Source: Novosphingobium malaysiense
GTDB lineage: Bacteria > Pseudomonadota > Alphaproteobacteria > Sphingomonadales > Sphingomonadaceae
Length of the DNA: 64,000 bases
Reading direction: 5' to 3'
NCBI RefSeq assembly: GCF_000802225.1
Contig: NZ_JTDI01000003.1
Coordinates: 1,116,001 to 1,180,000 of the forward strand
Part shown: piece after piece, positions 18,371 through 27,433 of the stretch
Numbering within the stretch: the first letter of the stretch is position 1
How the letters are laid out: the number at the start of each line of letters is the position of its first letter
Notes under the pieces: model-generated
What the model was told of the DNA's origin: nothing
Database searches by the model: none
Seen by the model: the letters and a program-made list of their open reading frames with translations, nothing else
Program-made: the position numbers and the translations under genes

Positions 18371-21130
18371 TCAGGCAGACCGCCGCAATCGTGCCTGCTG
18401 CCCCGGCTCCCGCGCAGGCTTCGGCGGTGTAAACAGCACGGCCCCGGTGCCGTCGAGTTCGAGAGACTGGGCGAACTGAACGCCCATGCGGTCCTCCTTG
18501 CACCAGCGCGACGTCGCCACCATGACGTAGCCTTCGGCCAGATGCACGCCGAACTGCGTGCCCTCCGGCACGTTCCAGAGCCCCTCGATCAGCGCCCCGG
18601 TCTGCGAGATGTTACGGATGGTGCCCTGGTACGAATGCTTGCCATGCTCGAGTACGACCTTGCGCAGCATCGTCTGACGGGGCGCACGGGCCGAACGGGG
18701 GCCCTTCGCCACGGCTGTGAGACCTTCGGCAAGACGTGCGGTGGCCGCTTTCGTGTTCAGCGGCTTTTCGTAGATATATCCCTGGATGTGGCTGCATCCC
18801 AGGGTACGAACCAGGTCCAGTTCGTCCAGCGTTTCCACGCCTTCGGCAGTGGTCTCCATCCCAAGAGCCTCAGCAAGGCTGACGATGGAGGAAATGATGG
18901 CGCCATTGCGGCTGCCCTGGACCGTGGCGCCGCGCACGAAGCTCTGGTCGATCTTGATCTTGTCGAACGGCGCCCGCTTGAGATAGCCAAGAGATGAATA
19001 GCCGGTGCCGAAGTCATCGAGCGCCAGACGCACGCCGATGTTCTTCAGAGCCGCGAACATCGCCTCGGTCGACTTGTCATCGCCAAGGAACACGCTCTCG
19101 GTGATTTCGAGCTCCAGCCGTGCCGGCTCGATCCCGGCGGCGGCAATGGCGCTGGTCACGATTGCGGGCAGCGCCGGATTGGCAAACTGGAGCGGCGAGA
19201 CATTGACGGCAACGCGTACACTGTCGGGCCAGGCGGCCAGATCGCTGCATGCGGTGCGCAATGCCCATTCGCCGATCTGCGCGACCAGTCCGGTCTCCTC
19301 CGCGATCGGGACGAATTTCGCCGGCGAAATGTAGCCGTGCTTGGGATGCTTCCAGCGCAACAAGGCTTCAAAGCCGGTAATCTTTTCGGTCGTTGTGCGT
19401 ATCTGCGGCTGATAGTGCAGTTCGAGCGAGCCGCTGGCGATCGCATCACGCAGGTCTTCCTCGAGCTGCTGTCGCTCCTTCGCGTCGGAATGCAAGTCCT
19501 CGTCGTAGAAGTGGTGCCGCCCACGACCGCGACCTTTCGCCGCGTAGAGGGCAAGGTCGGCGTTGCGGATCAGATCCTCACTTGTGGTGCCGTCATCAGG
19601 ACATATCGAAATGCCGATTGACGCGCCTATGATCACGCGAGCCCCCTCTATCGAGTAGGGTTGCGAAAGATTTTCGATGATCCGGCGGGCCATGTGCCCA
19701 AGCCCTTCGTGATGCTGGTGGCCCGGCAGAATCACCTGGAACTCATCGCCACCGAGACGGCCCACGCGGCCCATGTCCGCAACAGTCGTGGTGAGGCGCT
19801 CGGCGACCTGCTTGAGCAAGGCATCGCCGGCCGGGTGGCCCATGCTGTCGTTCACTTGCTTGAAGCGGTCGAGATCCAGCAGGAACACGGCGCACGCCCT
19901 GCTCTCGGCGCGAGGCGCACTGAGGATTTTCTCCAGCCATTCGGACATCTGGAACCGGTTCGCGAGCCGCGTCAGCGAATCGAATCGCGCCAGCTGCGTG
20001 ACGTGTTCCTGCGATTTCCGGGTTTCGGTAAGGTCCGTCCCGGAACCGCGAAATCCCATGAAGTTGTTATATTGATCGATGATCGGCCGACCGGAAATCG
20101 ACCACCAGCGCTCATCCTTCTCTCCGGTGGCCGCACGAACGGAAAGTTCCTGGAAGGACGACCGTGTCGACAAGTGGAACGGGAGCGTTCGCTCGCTTTC
20201 CTGCGCGTTCGCCTCGAGCGAAAACAGGCTGGTAAACGGCTTTCCTTCGAAATCCTGCGGAACCTTGCCGAGCAGATGGGCGATACGCGGCGAGACGTAG
20301 GTAATGTTGCCACGGCGGTCGGTTTCCCAGAACCAACCCTGCCCTGTTTCCTCGTATTCGTTCAGCAGTTCCTCGGCTCGGCGTTGCTCTCGCTCGCTTT
20401 CAGCACGCCGCTGCGCCTCCTCCGAAGCGAAACGCGACTGCCGGATGATCAGATAGAGAGCAAACAGGGCGCCCGCGGCCAGCATCAGGAAAGAGGTTTG
20501 CGAGCCGTCGATGATGGTCACGCCAGTCCACAACGAAATCGTTGCAGCGACGATGGACGTCGTTCGCCCTTCCAGCAAGGCCGTGGCAATCAGAATGACA
20601 AAGACGTAGGCATGAATAGTCATGCCCCAGTGGAACAGGGTGCTTTGCGTGGCCCATTGTGCAGCCGCGGCCCCGAAAATGATCATCGGCCAGCTGATCA
20701 CGGTGAGCAGCAGCAGGTAGCGCCGCCAATCGCGGTGGTGCAACCTTGCCTCCAAACGCGACAGAGCTGGCGCGAGAAGACATGTCGCCGATGCACCGAT
20801 CAGCACTGCACCGGTTGCCAAGCCTGGCAGTGTTCCGGACAAGAGCCCAAGCAATATGGAAATGCCCAAGAGCGAAGGCGCCATGGCAACCCAGCCCGGG
20901 GGAACAAAGAAGTGCAGCGGGTCACTGGCCGTCCCGGCCAATATTCGCGCGACATTGGGCGAAGCCTTGCCCTTTCCGGCGGCGGCCGCCTTTTTGGTGC
21001 CCAGCAGGAAGTTATGCGCTGGCCTGCCCCCGGGACGGGCGGATGCGGATTCGGGTCGGAGCGCCTTTCTGGCCATGCGCCGCTCATGCACGAAAGGCCA
21101 TTTCAAAACGGTTAAGTGCAGAATTGACAC
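18371..21130 (-). CDS. Membrane c-di-GMP enzyme, PAS-GGDEF-EAL-PilZ
   Basis: This 919-residue protein has about six N-terminal transmembrane helices (residues 75-230), a PAS domain (about 255-385: GWFWETDRRGNITYVSPRIAHLLG), then GGDEF (about 395-555) with intact RLGGDEF and EAL (about 570-815) with FEALLRW, EITES, LDDFGTGYSS and EGVET intact. A C-terminal PilZ domain (about 830-905) contains NISQTGALIEG. It can plausibly make, degrade and bind c-di-GMP. The PilZ arginine motif is oddly spaced (RQTMLR). The ATG at 21130 is the longest start; MARKAL, 18 residues in, is an alternative. It is monocistronic. Confidence 0.94.
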   Translation of the reverse strand: MSILHLTVLKWPFVHERRMARKALRPESASARPGGRPAHNFLLGTKKAAAAGKGKASPNVARILAGTASDPLHFFVPPGWVAMAPSLLGISILLGLLSGTLPGLATGAVLIGASATCLLAPALSRLEARLHHRDWRRYLLLLTVISWPMIIFGAAAAQWATQSTLFHWGMTIHAYVFVILIATALLEGRTTSIVAATISLWTGVTIIDGSQTSFLMLAAGALFALYLIIRQSRFASEEAQRRAESEREQRRAEELLNEYEETGQGWFWETDRRGNITYVSPRIAHLLGKVPQDFEGKPFTSLFSLEANAQESERTLPFHLSTRSSFQELSVRAATGEKDERWWSISGRPIIDQYNNFMGFRGSGTDLTETRKSQEHVTQLARFDSLTRLANRFQMSEWLEKILSAPRAESRACAVFLLDLDRFKQVNDSMGHPAGDALLKQVAERLTTTVADMGRVGRLGGDEFQVILPGHQHHEGLGHMARRIIENLSQPYSIEGARVIIGASIGISICPDDGTTSEDLIRNADLALYAAKGRGRGRHHFYDEDLHSDAKERQQLEEDLRDAIASGSLELHYQPQIRTTTEKITGFEALLRWKHPKHGYISPAKFVPIAEETGLVAQIGEWALRTACSDLAAWPDSVRVAVNVSPLQFANPALPAIVTSAIAAAGIEPARLELEITESVFLGDDKSTEAMFAALKNIGVRLALDDFGTGYSSLGYLKRAPFDKIKIDQSFVRGATVQGSRNGAIISSIVSLAEALGMETTAEGVETLDELDLVRTLGCSHIQGYIYEKPLNTKAATARLAEGLTAVAKGPRSARAPRQTMLRKVVLEHGKHSYQGTIRNISQTGALIEGLWNVPEGTQFGVHLAEGYVMVATSRWCKEDRMGVQFAQSLELDGTGAVLFTPPKPAREPGQQARLRRSA

Positions 21131-21274
21131 TTGATGGGTTGCTGCAAAGTCGTGCGCTTCCCCGGACTCATCGTTGCGGCGTACTCTCGCGATTTCACTT
21201 GCTTAAGCCCTCCCGCCCGTGCTTGCTTGGCTTTCATCGGAAGGAAGCCAGAACGGCTGAAGGGAGACATTTTC

Positions 21275-22579
21275 GTGCGGCACATAGCAATCGTCGGTTC
21301 GGGACCGGCCGGCTACTACACTGCTGAAGCAGCCCTGAAGCAATGGGGAGAAGATGTCCGCGTCGACATCTTCGACAGTCTCCCGGTTCCGTTCGGCCTG
21401 ATCCGCACCGGCGTCGCTCCCGATCATCAGTCGATCAAGGGTGTGTCTCGCCGTTACGAAAACACGGCGCTCAGCGAAAATGTCCGTTTCGTCGGCAACG
21501 TAACCATCGGCAAGGACATCTCCATTGCCGAACTGCAGGACCTCTACGACGCCGTTGTTCTCGCCACGGGTGCGCCCAACGACCGCAAGCTCGGCCTGCC
21601 CGGCGAAGACCTGCCCAATGTCTTCGGATCGGCGTCCTTCGTCGGCTGGTACAACGGCCATCCGCACTTTGCCGACCTCGACCCGGCTCTCAGCCATGAC
21701 ACGGCCGTGGTCATCGGCAACGGAAACGTGGCTCTCGACGTGACCCGCATCCTCGCCAAATCGCAGGAGGAATTCGAAGGATCCGACATTGTGGCGCATG
21801 CACTCACCGCGCTCGACGCCTCGCAGATCCGGCGTATCGTCATTCTCGGTCGCCGTGGTCCGCACCAGATCGCAATGACGCCCAAGGAACTGGGCGAACT
21901 CGGCCATCTCGCCCGGGCCAGTCCACGGGTCGATGCGGCCGACCTGCCCGACGAGGCGGAAGATGCCGGCCTGGACCCGGGCCAGCGCAAGTCGGTCGGC
22001 CATTTACGCGCCTTCGCTGCGGCTGAACCGTGCGAGGATCGCGACGTCGTCATCGAATTCGACTTTTTCGCATCCCCCAGGGCCATCATCGGCAGCAAGC
22101 GGGTCGAGGAAGTGGAAATCGAGCGTACGCGGCTTGAAAATGGCAAGGCCGTCGGCACCGGCGAAACCTATCGCATCCCGGCAGGTCTGGTGATCGCCTG
22201 CATCGGCTACCAGACATCCAAGATCCCCGACGTCCCCTATGACGACAGGGCCGGACACTTCGCGAACGAAGACGGGCGTATCGCTCCGGGCCTCTATTGC
22301 GTCGGCTGGGCCCGACGCGGCCCAACCGGCACCATCGGCACCAACCGTCCCGACGGCTTCGCCGTCATCGAGAAGATCGCCGAGGATATAGGCGATGGCG
22401 CAGGCAAGGCAGGACGGCCCGGCTTCGACGCACTCGCCGAAAAGCGCGGCGTCGAATACGTCAAGTTCACCGACTGGCAGAAGATCGACAAGGCGGAAGT
22501 CGCCAATGCCCGACAGGGGTCGCCGCGCGAAAAGTTCGTCGCCGTCGAACACATGATCGACGTGGTCAGCAAGGACTAG
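21275..22579 (+). CDS. Ferredoxin/adrenodoxin-NADP+ reductase, FAD flavoprotein
   Basis: The 434-residue protein is of the adrenodoxin-reductase/FprA type. The N-terminal FAD fingerprint is GSGPAGYYTAEAAL, then DIFDSLPVPFGLIRTGVAPDHQSIKGV, which is diagnostic, and an NADP-binding GNGNVALDV near residue 150. The end has VGWARRGPTGTIGTNRPDG. It moves electrons between NADPH and ferredoxin in the cytoplasm, supporting cytochromes P450 or Fe-S assembly. The GTG at 21275 was chosen because AGGGAG is 8 bp upstream and the FAD fold begins immediately; longer in-frame starts add non-homologous residues. No ferredoxin gene is adjacent. Confidence 0.94.
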   Translation: MRHIAIVGSGPAGYYTAEAALKQWGEDVRVDIFDSLPVPFGLIRTGVAPDHQSIKGVSRRYENTALSENVRFVGNVTIGKDISIAELQDLYDAVVLATGAPNDRKLGLPGEDLPNVFGSASFVGWYNGHPHFADLDPALSHDTAVVIGNGNVALDVTRILAKSQEEFEGSDIVAHALTALDASQIRRIVILGRRGPHQIAMTPKELGELGHLARASPRVDAADLPDEAEDAGLDPGQRKSVGHLRAFAAAEPCEDRDVVIEFDFFASPRAIIGSKRVEEVEIERTRLENGKAVGTGETYRIPAGLVIACIGYQTSKIPDVPYDDRAGHFANEDGRIAPGLYCVGWARRGPTGTIGTNRPDGFAVIEKIAEDIGDGAGKAGRPGFDALAEKRGVEYVKFTDWQKIDKAEVANARQGSPREKFVAVEHMIDVVSKD

Positions 22580-22678
22580 CCGCCGGCGACCGACGCCCTG
22601 ACCAGGATCGCCAACGCCTCTTTAGAAAAGAACGCTACCGTTCAAGGCTAGCCGGGTTCGTCCCCGGCGATGCAGCCC

Positions 22679-23797
22679 TTACACGCGCATCGGCATCAGC
22701 ACGTAGAGCGCGGGGCTCTTGTCGTCCTGACGGATCAGCGTCGGCGCGCCGGCGTCGGCAAGGTGGAGTTCCACCGAGTCGCCTTCGATCTGGCCGAGGA
22801 TGTCCTTGAGATAATTGGCGTTGAAGCCGATCTCGAAGCCATCCGCCTGATACTGCGCAGGGACCTCTTCGGCGGCAGTCCCGTTGTCGGGCGACGTGAC
22901 CGAAAGCGTCACGCGGTCCGGCTCGAGCGCCATCTTCACCGCGCGGGTCTTTTCCGTGGCGATCGTCGCCACGCGGTCCACACCTTCGAAGAAGCTGCGT
23001 GGATCGATCCTGAGCAGCTTGTCGTTGCCGGTCGGGATCACGCGGGTGTAGTCCGGGAAAGTGCCGTCGATCAGCTTGCTGGTGAGCACGACACCATTTT
23101 CGCCGCCCAGCGTGAAACGGATCTTGCTGGCGGAAAGGTCCACCAGAACGTTGGTGTCGAGCGCCTCTTCAAGCAGCTTGCGCAGTTCGGCCACGCACTT
23201 ACGCGGCACGATCACGTCGGGCATGCCCTCGGCGCCATCTGGGCGCTTGATGGTGAAGCGGGCGAGACGGTGGCCGTCGGTCGCCGCGGCCTTGAACTCA
23301 TCGTCAGCGACATGCAGGAAGATACCGTTGAGGTAGTAGCGCGTTTCCTCGGTCGAGATCGCGAAGCGCGTGCGGTCGATCATCTGCGCCAGCGTGGCGG
23401 CGGGAATCTCGAAGCTGGTCGGCAGTTCGCCTTCCGCGATCACCGGGAAGTCGTCGCGCGGCAGCGTCGGCAACGTGAAGCGACTACGGCCGGCCTTCAC
23501 GATCATGCGGTTTTCGGCCGCGTCCAAGCTGACCTGGCTGCCTTCCTGCAGCTTGCGGGCAATGTCGAACAGCAAGTGCGCCGATACGGTGATCGCGCCC
23601 GGCTGATCAACCGAAACCGCGCCGAGCGTCTCGATCACCTGGAGATCGAGGTCGGTCGCCATGATCTTGACAGCACCGCCGGCGGAAGCCTCGATCAGAA
23701 CGTTCGAAAGGATAGGTATGGTGTTGCGCCGTTCGACAACCGACTGCACGTGGGACAGACAGCGCAGAAGCGTGGAACGTTCGATTGTGGCCTTCAT
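22679..23797 (-). CDS. dnaN: DNA polymerase III beta sliding clamp
   Basis: This 372-residue protein is a complete DnaN. The start MKATIERSTLLRCLSHVQSV and RNTIPILSNVLIEAS are typical. Three clamp domains follow, with DGHRLA near residue 175 and the C-terminal VLMPMRV that contributes to the clamp-loader/polymerase binding pocket. Two copies form a ring that tethers Pol III to DNA. In contrast with many bacteria, dnaA and recF are not adjacent here. The upstream 217 bp (23798-24014) has no gene. Confidence 0.98.
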   Translation of the reverse strand: MKATIERSTLLRCLSHVQSVVERRNTIPILSNVLIEASAGGAVKIMATDLDLQVIETLGAVSVDQPGAITVSAHLLFDIARKLQEGSQVSLDAAENRMIVKAGRSRFTLPTLPRDDFPVIAEGELPTSFEIPAATLAQMIDRTRFAISTEETRYYLNGIFLHVADDEFKAAATDGHRLARFTIKRPDGAEGMPDVIVPRKCVAELRKLLEEALDTNVLVDLSASKIRFTLGGENGVVLTSKLIDGTFPDYTRVIPTGNDKLLRIDPRSFFEGVDRVATIATEKTRAVKMALEPDRVTLSVTSPDNGTAAEEVPAQYQADGFEIGFNANYLKDILGQIEGDSVELHLADAGAPTLIRQDDKSPALYVLMPMRV

Positions 23798-24014
23798 GAC
23801 AGCCTCGGGTCCCCCTTGGTAGGCCTGGGATGCTTACGATCCCGAATACAGGACAGATATCTCTAACGCGGCCATGGCGTGCGGCAAGCGCGATGTGCCT
23901 GCAAAACCGCGAATCTGGGGATAAAATCGTGGTTTAATGTGTTATCCCCCGGGGTGCGGAACGTCCGCGGCGTGAACATCTCGCGAACGGACGGAACTAC
24001 GGGAGACGAGACAC

Positions 24015-24374
24015 TTGGTCGAGAATCTTCACATCCAACGGCAGGACGCCGAAGGCAACCTTACCGCCATCACGTTGGAGGAATGGGCCGAAGCCGTAGG
24101 TCGTATCGACGGCATCCGGATGGCAACCGGCGATGCCGCCGCAGCCAACCCGCTGACGGAAGACGTCGTCACCCTGCCCAACCGCGGCGGCGACGCCGAA
24201 GTCTACCGTCAGGACTGCCAGACATGGATGCGTACCATGTTCTGGACACCGGAGGGCACGATCCGCTTCGCAGCCCCGGAGAGCAAGGACGACACGATCC
24301 TGCCGCTGGCCGGCAAGCTGGCCAGGGAACTCGATGCCGGAATCTATGACGAAAGCGGCAAGGCCCACGCCTGA
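24015..24374 (+). CDS. Conserved hypothetical protein, start TTG
   Basis: A 119-residue soluble protein that I do not recognise beyond its conserved look (ITLEEWAEAVGRIDGIRMATGD, then VTLPNRGGDAEVYR and FWTPEGTIRFAAPES). It begins with TTG at 24015, preceded by GGGAG about 9 bp upstream; no better start is available. There is no signal peptide, membrane helix or catalytic motif. It is convergent with fabG, whose stop lies 21 bp beyond its own. Confidence 0.7.
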   Translation: MVENLHIQRQDAEGNLTAITLEEWAEAVGRIDGIRMATGDAAAANPLTEDVVTLPNRGGDAEVYRQDCQTWMRTMFWTPEGTIRFAAPESKDDTILPLAGKLARELDAGIYDESGKAHA

Positions 24375-24395
24375 GCCTTACCGCCAGACCTTTTT

Positions 24396-25166
24396 TCAGA
24401 CCATCACCATGCCGCCATTCACGTGGATCGTCTGGCCGGTGATGTAGCCGGCTTCCTTGCTGGCGAGGAACACGGTGGCAGCGGCGATGTCCTCGCCCTC
24501 GCCCATGCGGCCGGCGGGAATCTTGGTGTTGAGCGCTTCCTTCTGCGCATCGGGCAGCACATCGGTCATCGCGGTGCGGATGAAGCCCGGAGCGACGCAG
24601 TTCACCGTGACGTTGCGGGTCGCCAGTTCCTGCGCGAGGCTCTTGGACATGGCGGTGATGCCGCCCTTGGCCGCGCAGTAGTTCATCTGCCCCGGATTGC
24701 CGGTGGTGCCGACGATCGAGGTGATGTTGATGATACGGCCGAAGCGCGCCTTCATCATCGGCTTGGTCACAGCCCGCATCAGGCGGAAGGTGGATTCGAG
24801 GTTCACGCGGATCACCGCATCCCATTCCTCGTCCTTCATCCGCATGGCGAGATTGTCGCGGGTGATGCCGGCATTGTTCACGAGAATATCGATCTTGCCG
24901 AGCGTATCGAGCGCGGCCGGGACCAGTTTTTCGACCTGCTCGGGATCGGAGAGGTTGCAGGCGATGGCGACGTGATCCACTTCCTGCAGGTGCTGCGGCG
25001 TGTGCTCGTCGAGCTCGTCTCGGAACACGCGCAGCTTCTCGGCATTCGAGCCAGAGACCACCAGACGCGCGCCCTGGGCGGCCAGGCCGCGCGCGATCGA
25101 CGAACCGATCCCGCCCGACGCGCCGGTTACCAGGGCCGTCATTCCGTGAAGGTCGAACATGCTCAT
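24396..25166 (-). CDS. fabG: 3-oxoacyl-[acyl-carrier-protein] reductase
   Basis: This 256-residue short-chain dehydrogenase has the NADPH fold (TGASGGIGSSIA at residues 15-26), NNAG near 95, catalytic Ser in NITSIVG near 148, and Tyr/Lys in YCAAKGG near 161. The C-terminal GGMVMV is typical of FabG. It reduces 3-oxoacyl-ACP in fatty-acid elongation. It starts 2 bp after the methyltransferase stop, and fabD lies just upstream of that, so fabD-methyltransferase-fabG form one operon. The placement with fabD supports the fatty-acid role over other SDR functions. Confidence 0.95.
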   Translation of the reverse strand: MSMFDLHGMTALVTGASGGIGSSIARGLAAQGARLVVSGSNAEKLRVFRDELDEHTPQHLQEVDHVAIACNLSDPEQVEKLVPAALDTLGKIDILVNNAGITRDNLAMRMKDEEWDAVIRVNLESTFRLMRAVTKPMMKARFGRIINITSIVGTTGNPGQMNYCAAKGGITAMSKSLAQELATRNVTVNCVAPGFIRTAMTDVLPDAQKEALNTKIPAGRMGEGEDIAAATVFLASKEAGYITGQTIHVNGGMVMV

Positions 25167-25168
25167 TC

Positions 25169-25771
25169 CTATTCTCCAGGCTTTTTCGCGAGGAATTGAA
25201 CGACCGCACTGCGGCCATGATGATATTTGCCCTCGTTGACTTCGCGCACCGTCTCGGCTGCGTGAATGATCTCGAGGTCCTTGAAATCGTCGAGCAGCAT
25301 GGCTCGGGTGAAAGTGCGTTCAAGCTGGTCGCGCGGTGGCCCGCCAACGCCGGGATAATCGTACTTGTCCGGCGTGTAGGCTTCCAGAAGGAGGGTGCCG
25401 CCCGGCGCAAGGGCATTGACGATCCGTGCATGGACGGACCGGCGGAGATCAGGTGGCAGATGGCAGAATACGGAGACGATGCTGTCCCAAGCGCCCTCGC
25501 CCATGTCGTAGTCGACGAGATCGGCAACTTGCGTGGCGATCGACACGCCGCGATCCTTCGCCAGTTCCCGGGCCTTTTGCAGACCCACGGGTGACTGGTC
25601 CATCGCCGTGACATCGAATCCCTGCCCGGCCAGCCAGACCGCGTTGCGCCCCTGCCCTTCGGCAATGCACAGGCAGCGCGCGCGCTTCAGATCTCCCACG
25701 CGTTCGCGAAGGAAATCGTTGGGTTCGGTGCCGTAGGCATGACCCGGCTCGCTGAAACGCTCATCCCACAT
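25169..25771 (-). CDS. SAM-dependent methyltransferase inserted between fabD and fabG
   Basis: A 200-residue class I methyltransferase. The AdoMet-binding motif is LCIAEGQGRNAVWLA near residue 35, followed by VTAMDQSPVGLQKA, and YDYPGVGGP near 130. The N-terminus WDERFSEPGHAYGTEPNDFL is typical of a TehB/thiol methyltransferase-like group found in many proteobacteria. Substrate is unknown; a detoxifying or small-molecule role is known for relatives. The gap of 21 bp from fabD and 2 bp to fabG suggests co-transcription with fatty-acid genes, a link whose meaning is unclear. Confidence 0.87.
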   Translation of the reverse strand: MWDERFSEPGHAYGTEPNDFLRERVGDLKRARCLCIAEGQGRNAVWLAGQGFDVTAMDQSPVGLQKARELAKDRGVSIATQVADLVDYDMGEGAWDSIVSVFCHLPPDLRRSVHARIVNALAPGGTLLLEAYTPDKYDYPGVGGPPRDQLERTFTRAMLLDDFKDLEIIHAAETVREVNEGKYHHGRSAVVQFLAKKPGE

Positions 25772-25792
25772 GGCCAGAGCTTCTAGACGCGA

Positions 25793-26728
25793 TCAGAGCG
25801 CCTTGGCCAGCGCCTCGACGTCTTCCATCGACAGGGCCGCCGTCACGTCGACTTCGCCTGCGGACCGCTTGATCATCGGGCCGACGACCTTGCCGCCGAG
25901 CTCGACGAAGCTCTCCACCCCGGCGTCCTTCATGGCGATGGCACTCTCGCGCCAGCGGACGCGGCCGGTGACCTGTTCGACCAGCAGGCGCTGCACTTCG
26001 GCAGGGTCCGTCACCACGCTCGCCGTGACATTGGCGAAGAGGGCAACGCGCAGTGTGCCCGGACGCGTCTTGTCGAGGGCTTCGGCCATCGCTTCGGCGG
26101 CGGGTTGCATCAGCGGGCAGTGGAACGGCGCGGAGACGGGCAGCAGCATGCCGCGCTTGATGCCGTGATCCTTGACCATGGCAACGGCGCGCTCGATCGC
26201 TTCCTTGTGGCCCGACAGCACGACCTGCGTGGGATCGTTGTCGTTGGCGACCGTGCAGACCTGGCCTTCGGCTGCCGCTTCGGCAAGCGCGGTGGCCTTT
26301 TCGATGTCGGCACCCAGCAGCGCGGCCATGGCGCCGACGCCTACCGGAACGGCAGCCTGCATCGACTGGCCGCGCAGCTTGAGCAGACGCGCCGTGTCGG
26401 CAAGGCTGAAGGCTCCGGCAGCACAGAGCGCGGTATATTCGCCCAGCGAGTGACCGGCGACGAAGTCCGCCTTGTCGGCCAGCGCGATGCCACCTTCCTT
26501 TTCGAGCACGCGCAGTACCGCAATGGCATTGGCCATGATCGCCGGTTGGGCGTTTTCGGTCAGGGTCAGCTGATCTTCGGGACCGTCCGTCATCACCTTG
26601 AAAAGGTTCTGGCCCAGAGCGTCATCGACTTCCTCGAAAACCTCGCGGGCCACGGCACTGGCCGCTGCGAGTTCGGCACCCATGCCGACTTTCTGGCTTC
26701 CTTGTCCCGGAAATACGAATGCTCGCAT
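25793..26728 (-). CDS. fabD: Malonyl-CoA:ACP transacylase
   Basis: The 311-residue enzyme begins with RAFVFPGQGSQKVGMG and carries the nucleophile elbow GHSLGEY with Ser94. Other family marks are QPAIMANAIA near 61, the GMLLPVSAPFHCPLM stretch whose His is the second catalytic residue near 200, and FVELGGKVVGPMIKR near 280. It loads malonate onto ACP, the first committed step before condensation. It leads the operon fabD-methyltransferase-fabG. The 134-bp upstream gap to the next gene holds no gene. Confidence 0.97.
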   Translation of the reverse strand: MRAFVFPGQGSQKVGMGAELAAASAVAREVFEEVDDALGQNLFKVMTDGPEDQLTLTENAQPAIMANAIAVLRVLEKEGGIALADKADFVAGHSLGEYTALCAAGAFSLADTARLLKLRGQSMQAAVPVGVGAMAALLGADIEKATALAEAAAEGQVCTVANDNDPTQVVLSGHKEAIERAVAMVKDHGIKRGMLLPVSAPFHCPLMQPAAEAMAEALDKTRPGTLRVALFANVTASVVTDPAEVQRLLVEQVTGRVRWRESAIAMKDAGVESFVELGGKVVGPMIKRSAGEVDVTAALSMEDVEALAKAL

Positions 26729-26862
26729 TGTTTATGTCCTCCATCCTCGCGGGGGTTGGCGACCCTCGTCCCTTGGCGGAACCTGTCCAGACGAGGAAAG
26801 CGGCAGCGCTTATTGCTCTCGCGGCCCGAGGGCAAGCCCCGTGTAGCAATCGTTAACCAGCT

Positions 26863-27402
26863 TCAGCCCAAGGCGATATCCCTCAACACGCCCTGCGACA
26901 TGTCTCCGGCACTGGCGCGCACGAGCGCATAGAAGTCGGTCAGGGCCGGTAGCGGGGCATAGAGTTCGAGCATGTGCCCGTAGCGCTGCACGGTATCGAC
27001 GAAGACATAGCGGAAGCCGTCGTTCATCGTTGCATCGAGCGCGATGTCGTGGCCCTGCGCCTTCCAGGTCTCCGCCGCCTCCGCCACGTCCTCGACGAAC
27101 AGGGCAACGTGGTGCAGCCCCGTCCGCCCCGAGCCCTCGGGATAGACATCGTGAAAGGCCGAGGGGCCGGGATTGTTTTGCTGGCAGAACTCGATCATCA
27201 CCTCGCCCCACTGGCCATAGGCGCTGGAGTGATCGAGCGGCCGCTCCACGCCGCGATGGACCGAACGCATGAGCGGGATGTTGTCGGCCACGAAATAGGG
27301 ACCGGACCCGAATGCCTCGGCATGCGCCTGCGCGGCTGCGCGGATATCGGGCACGAAATAGGCGATCTGGCGGATCGGCAGGTTCAGCATCGTCTCTCTC
27401 AT
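26863..27402 (-). CDS. VOC-fold (glyoxalase/dioxygenase-like) protein
   Basis: This 179-residue protein has the double beta-alpha-beta3 pattern of the VOC superfamily: IRQIAYFVPDIRAAAQAHAEAFGSGPY at the N-terminus, LHHVALFVEDVAEAAETWKAQGHDIAL in the second half, and a possible metal-binding Glu in YGHMLELY near 145. These can be glyoxalase I-like, lyase or ring-cleaving enzymes. Acyl-substrate relatives often look like this one (GERHxE positions), but I cannot name the substrate. It is transcribed alone. Confidence 0.82.
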   Translation of the reverse strand: MRETMLNLPIRQIAYFVPDIRAAAQAHAEAFGSGPYFVADNIPLMRSVHRGVERPLDHSSAYGQWGEVMIEFCQQNNPGPSAFHDVYPEGSGRTGLHHVALFVEDVAEAAETWKAQGHDIALDATMNDGFRYVFVDTVQRYGHMLELYAPLPALTDFYALVRASAGDMSQGVLRDIALG

Positions 27403-27433
27403 TCTTCTTTTCGAGACGATGGTGCGCCGGACG

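Noticed and set aside
16736..18997. Long plus-strand open frame opposite lepA and the GGDEF-EAL-PilZ gene
   Set aside because: It mirrors two certain genes in high-GC DNA; composition is His/Asp/Leu-rich with no family features.
22640..22665. GCCGGGTTCGTCCCCGGC as a tRNA T-arm
   Set aside because: No acceptor, D-arm or anticodon arm surrounds it; it is just a hairpin between fprA-type and dnaN genes. No tRNA genes were found in the window.
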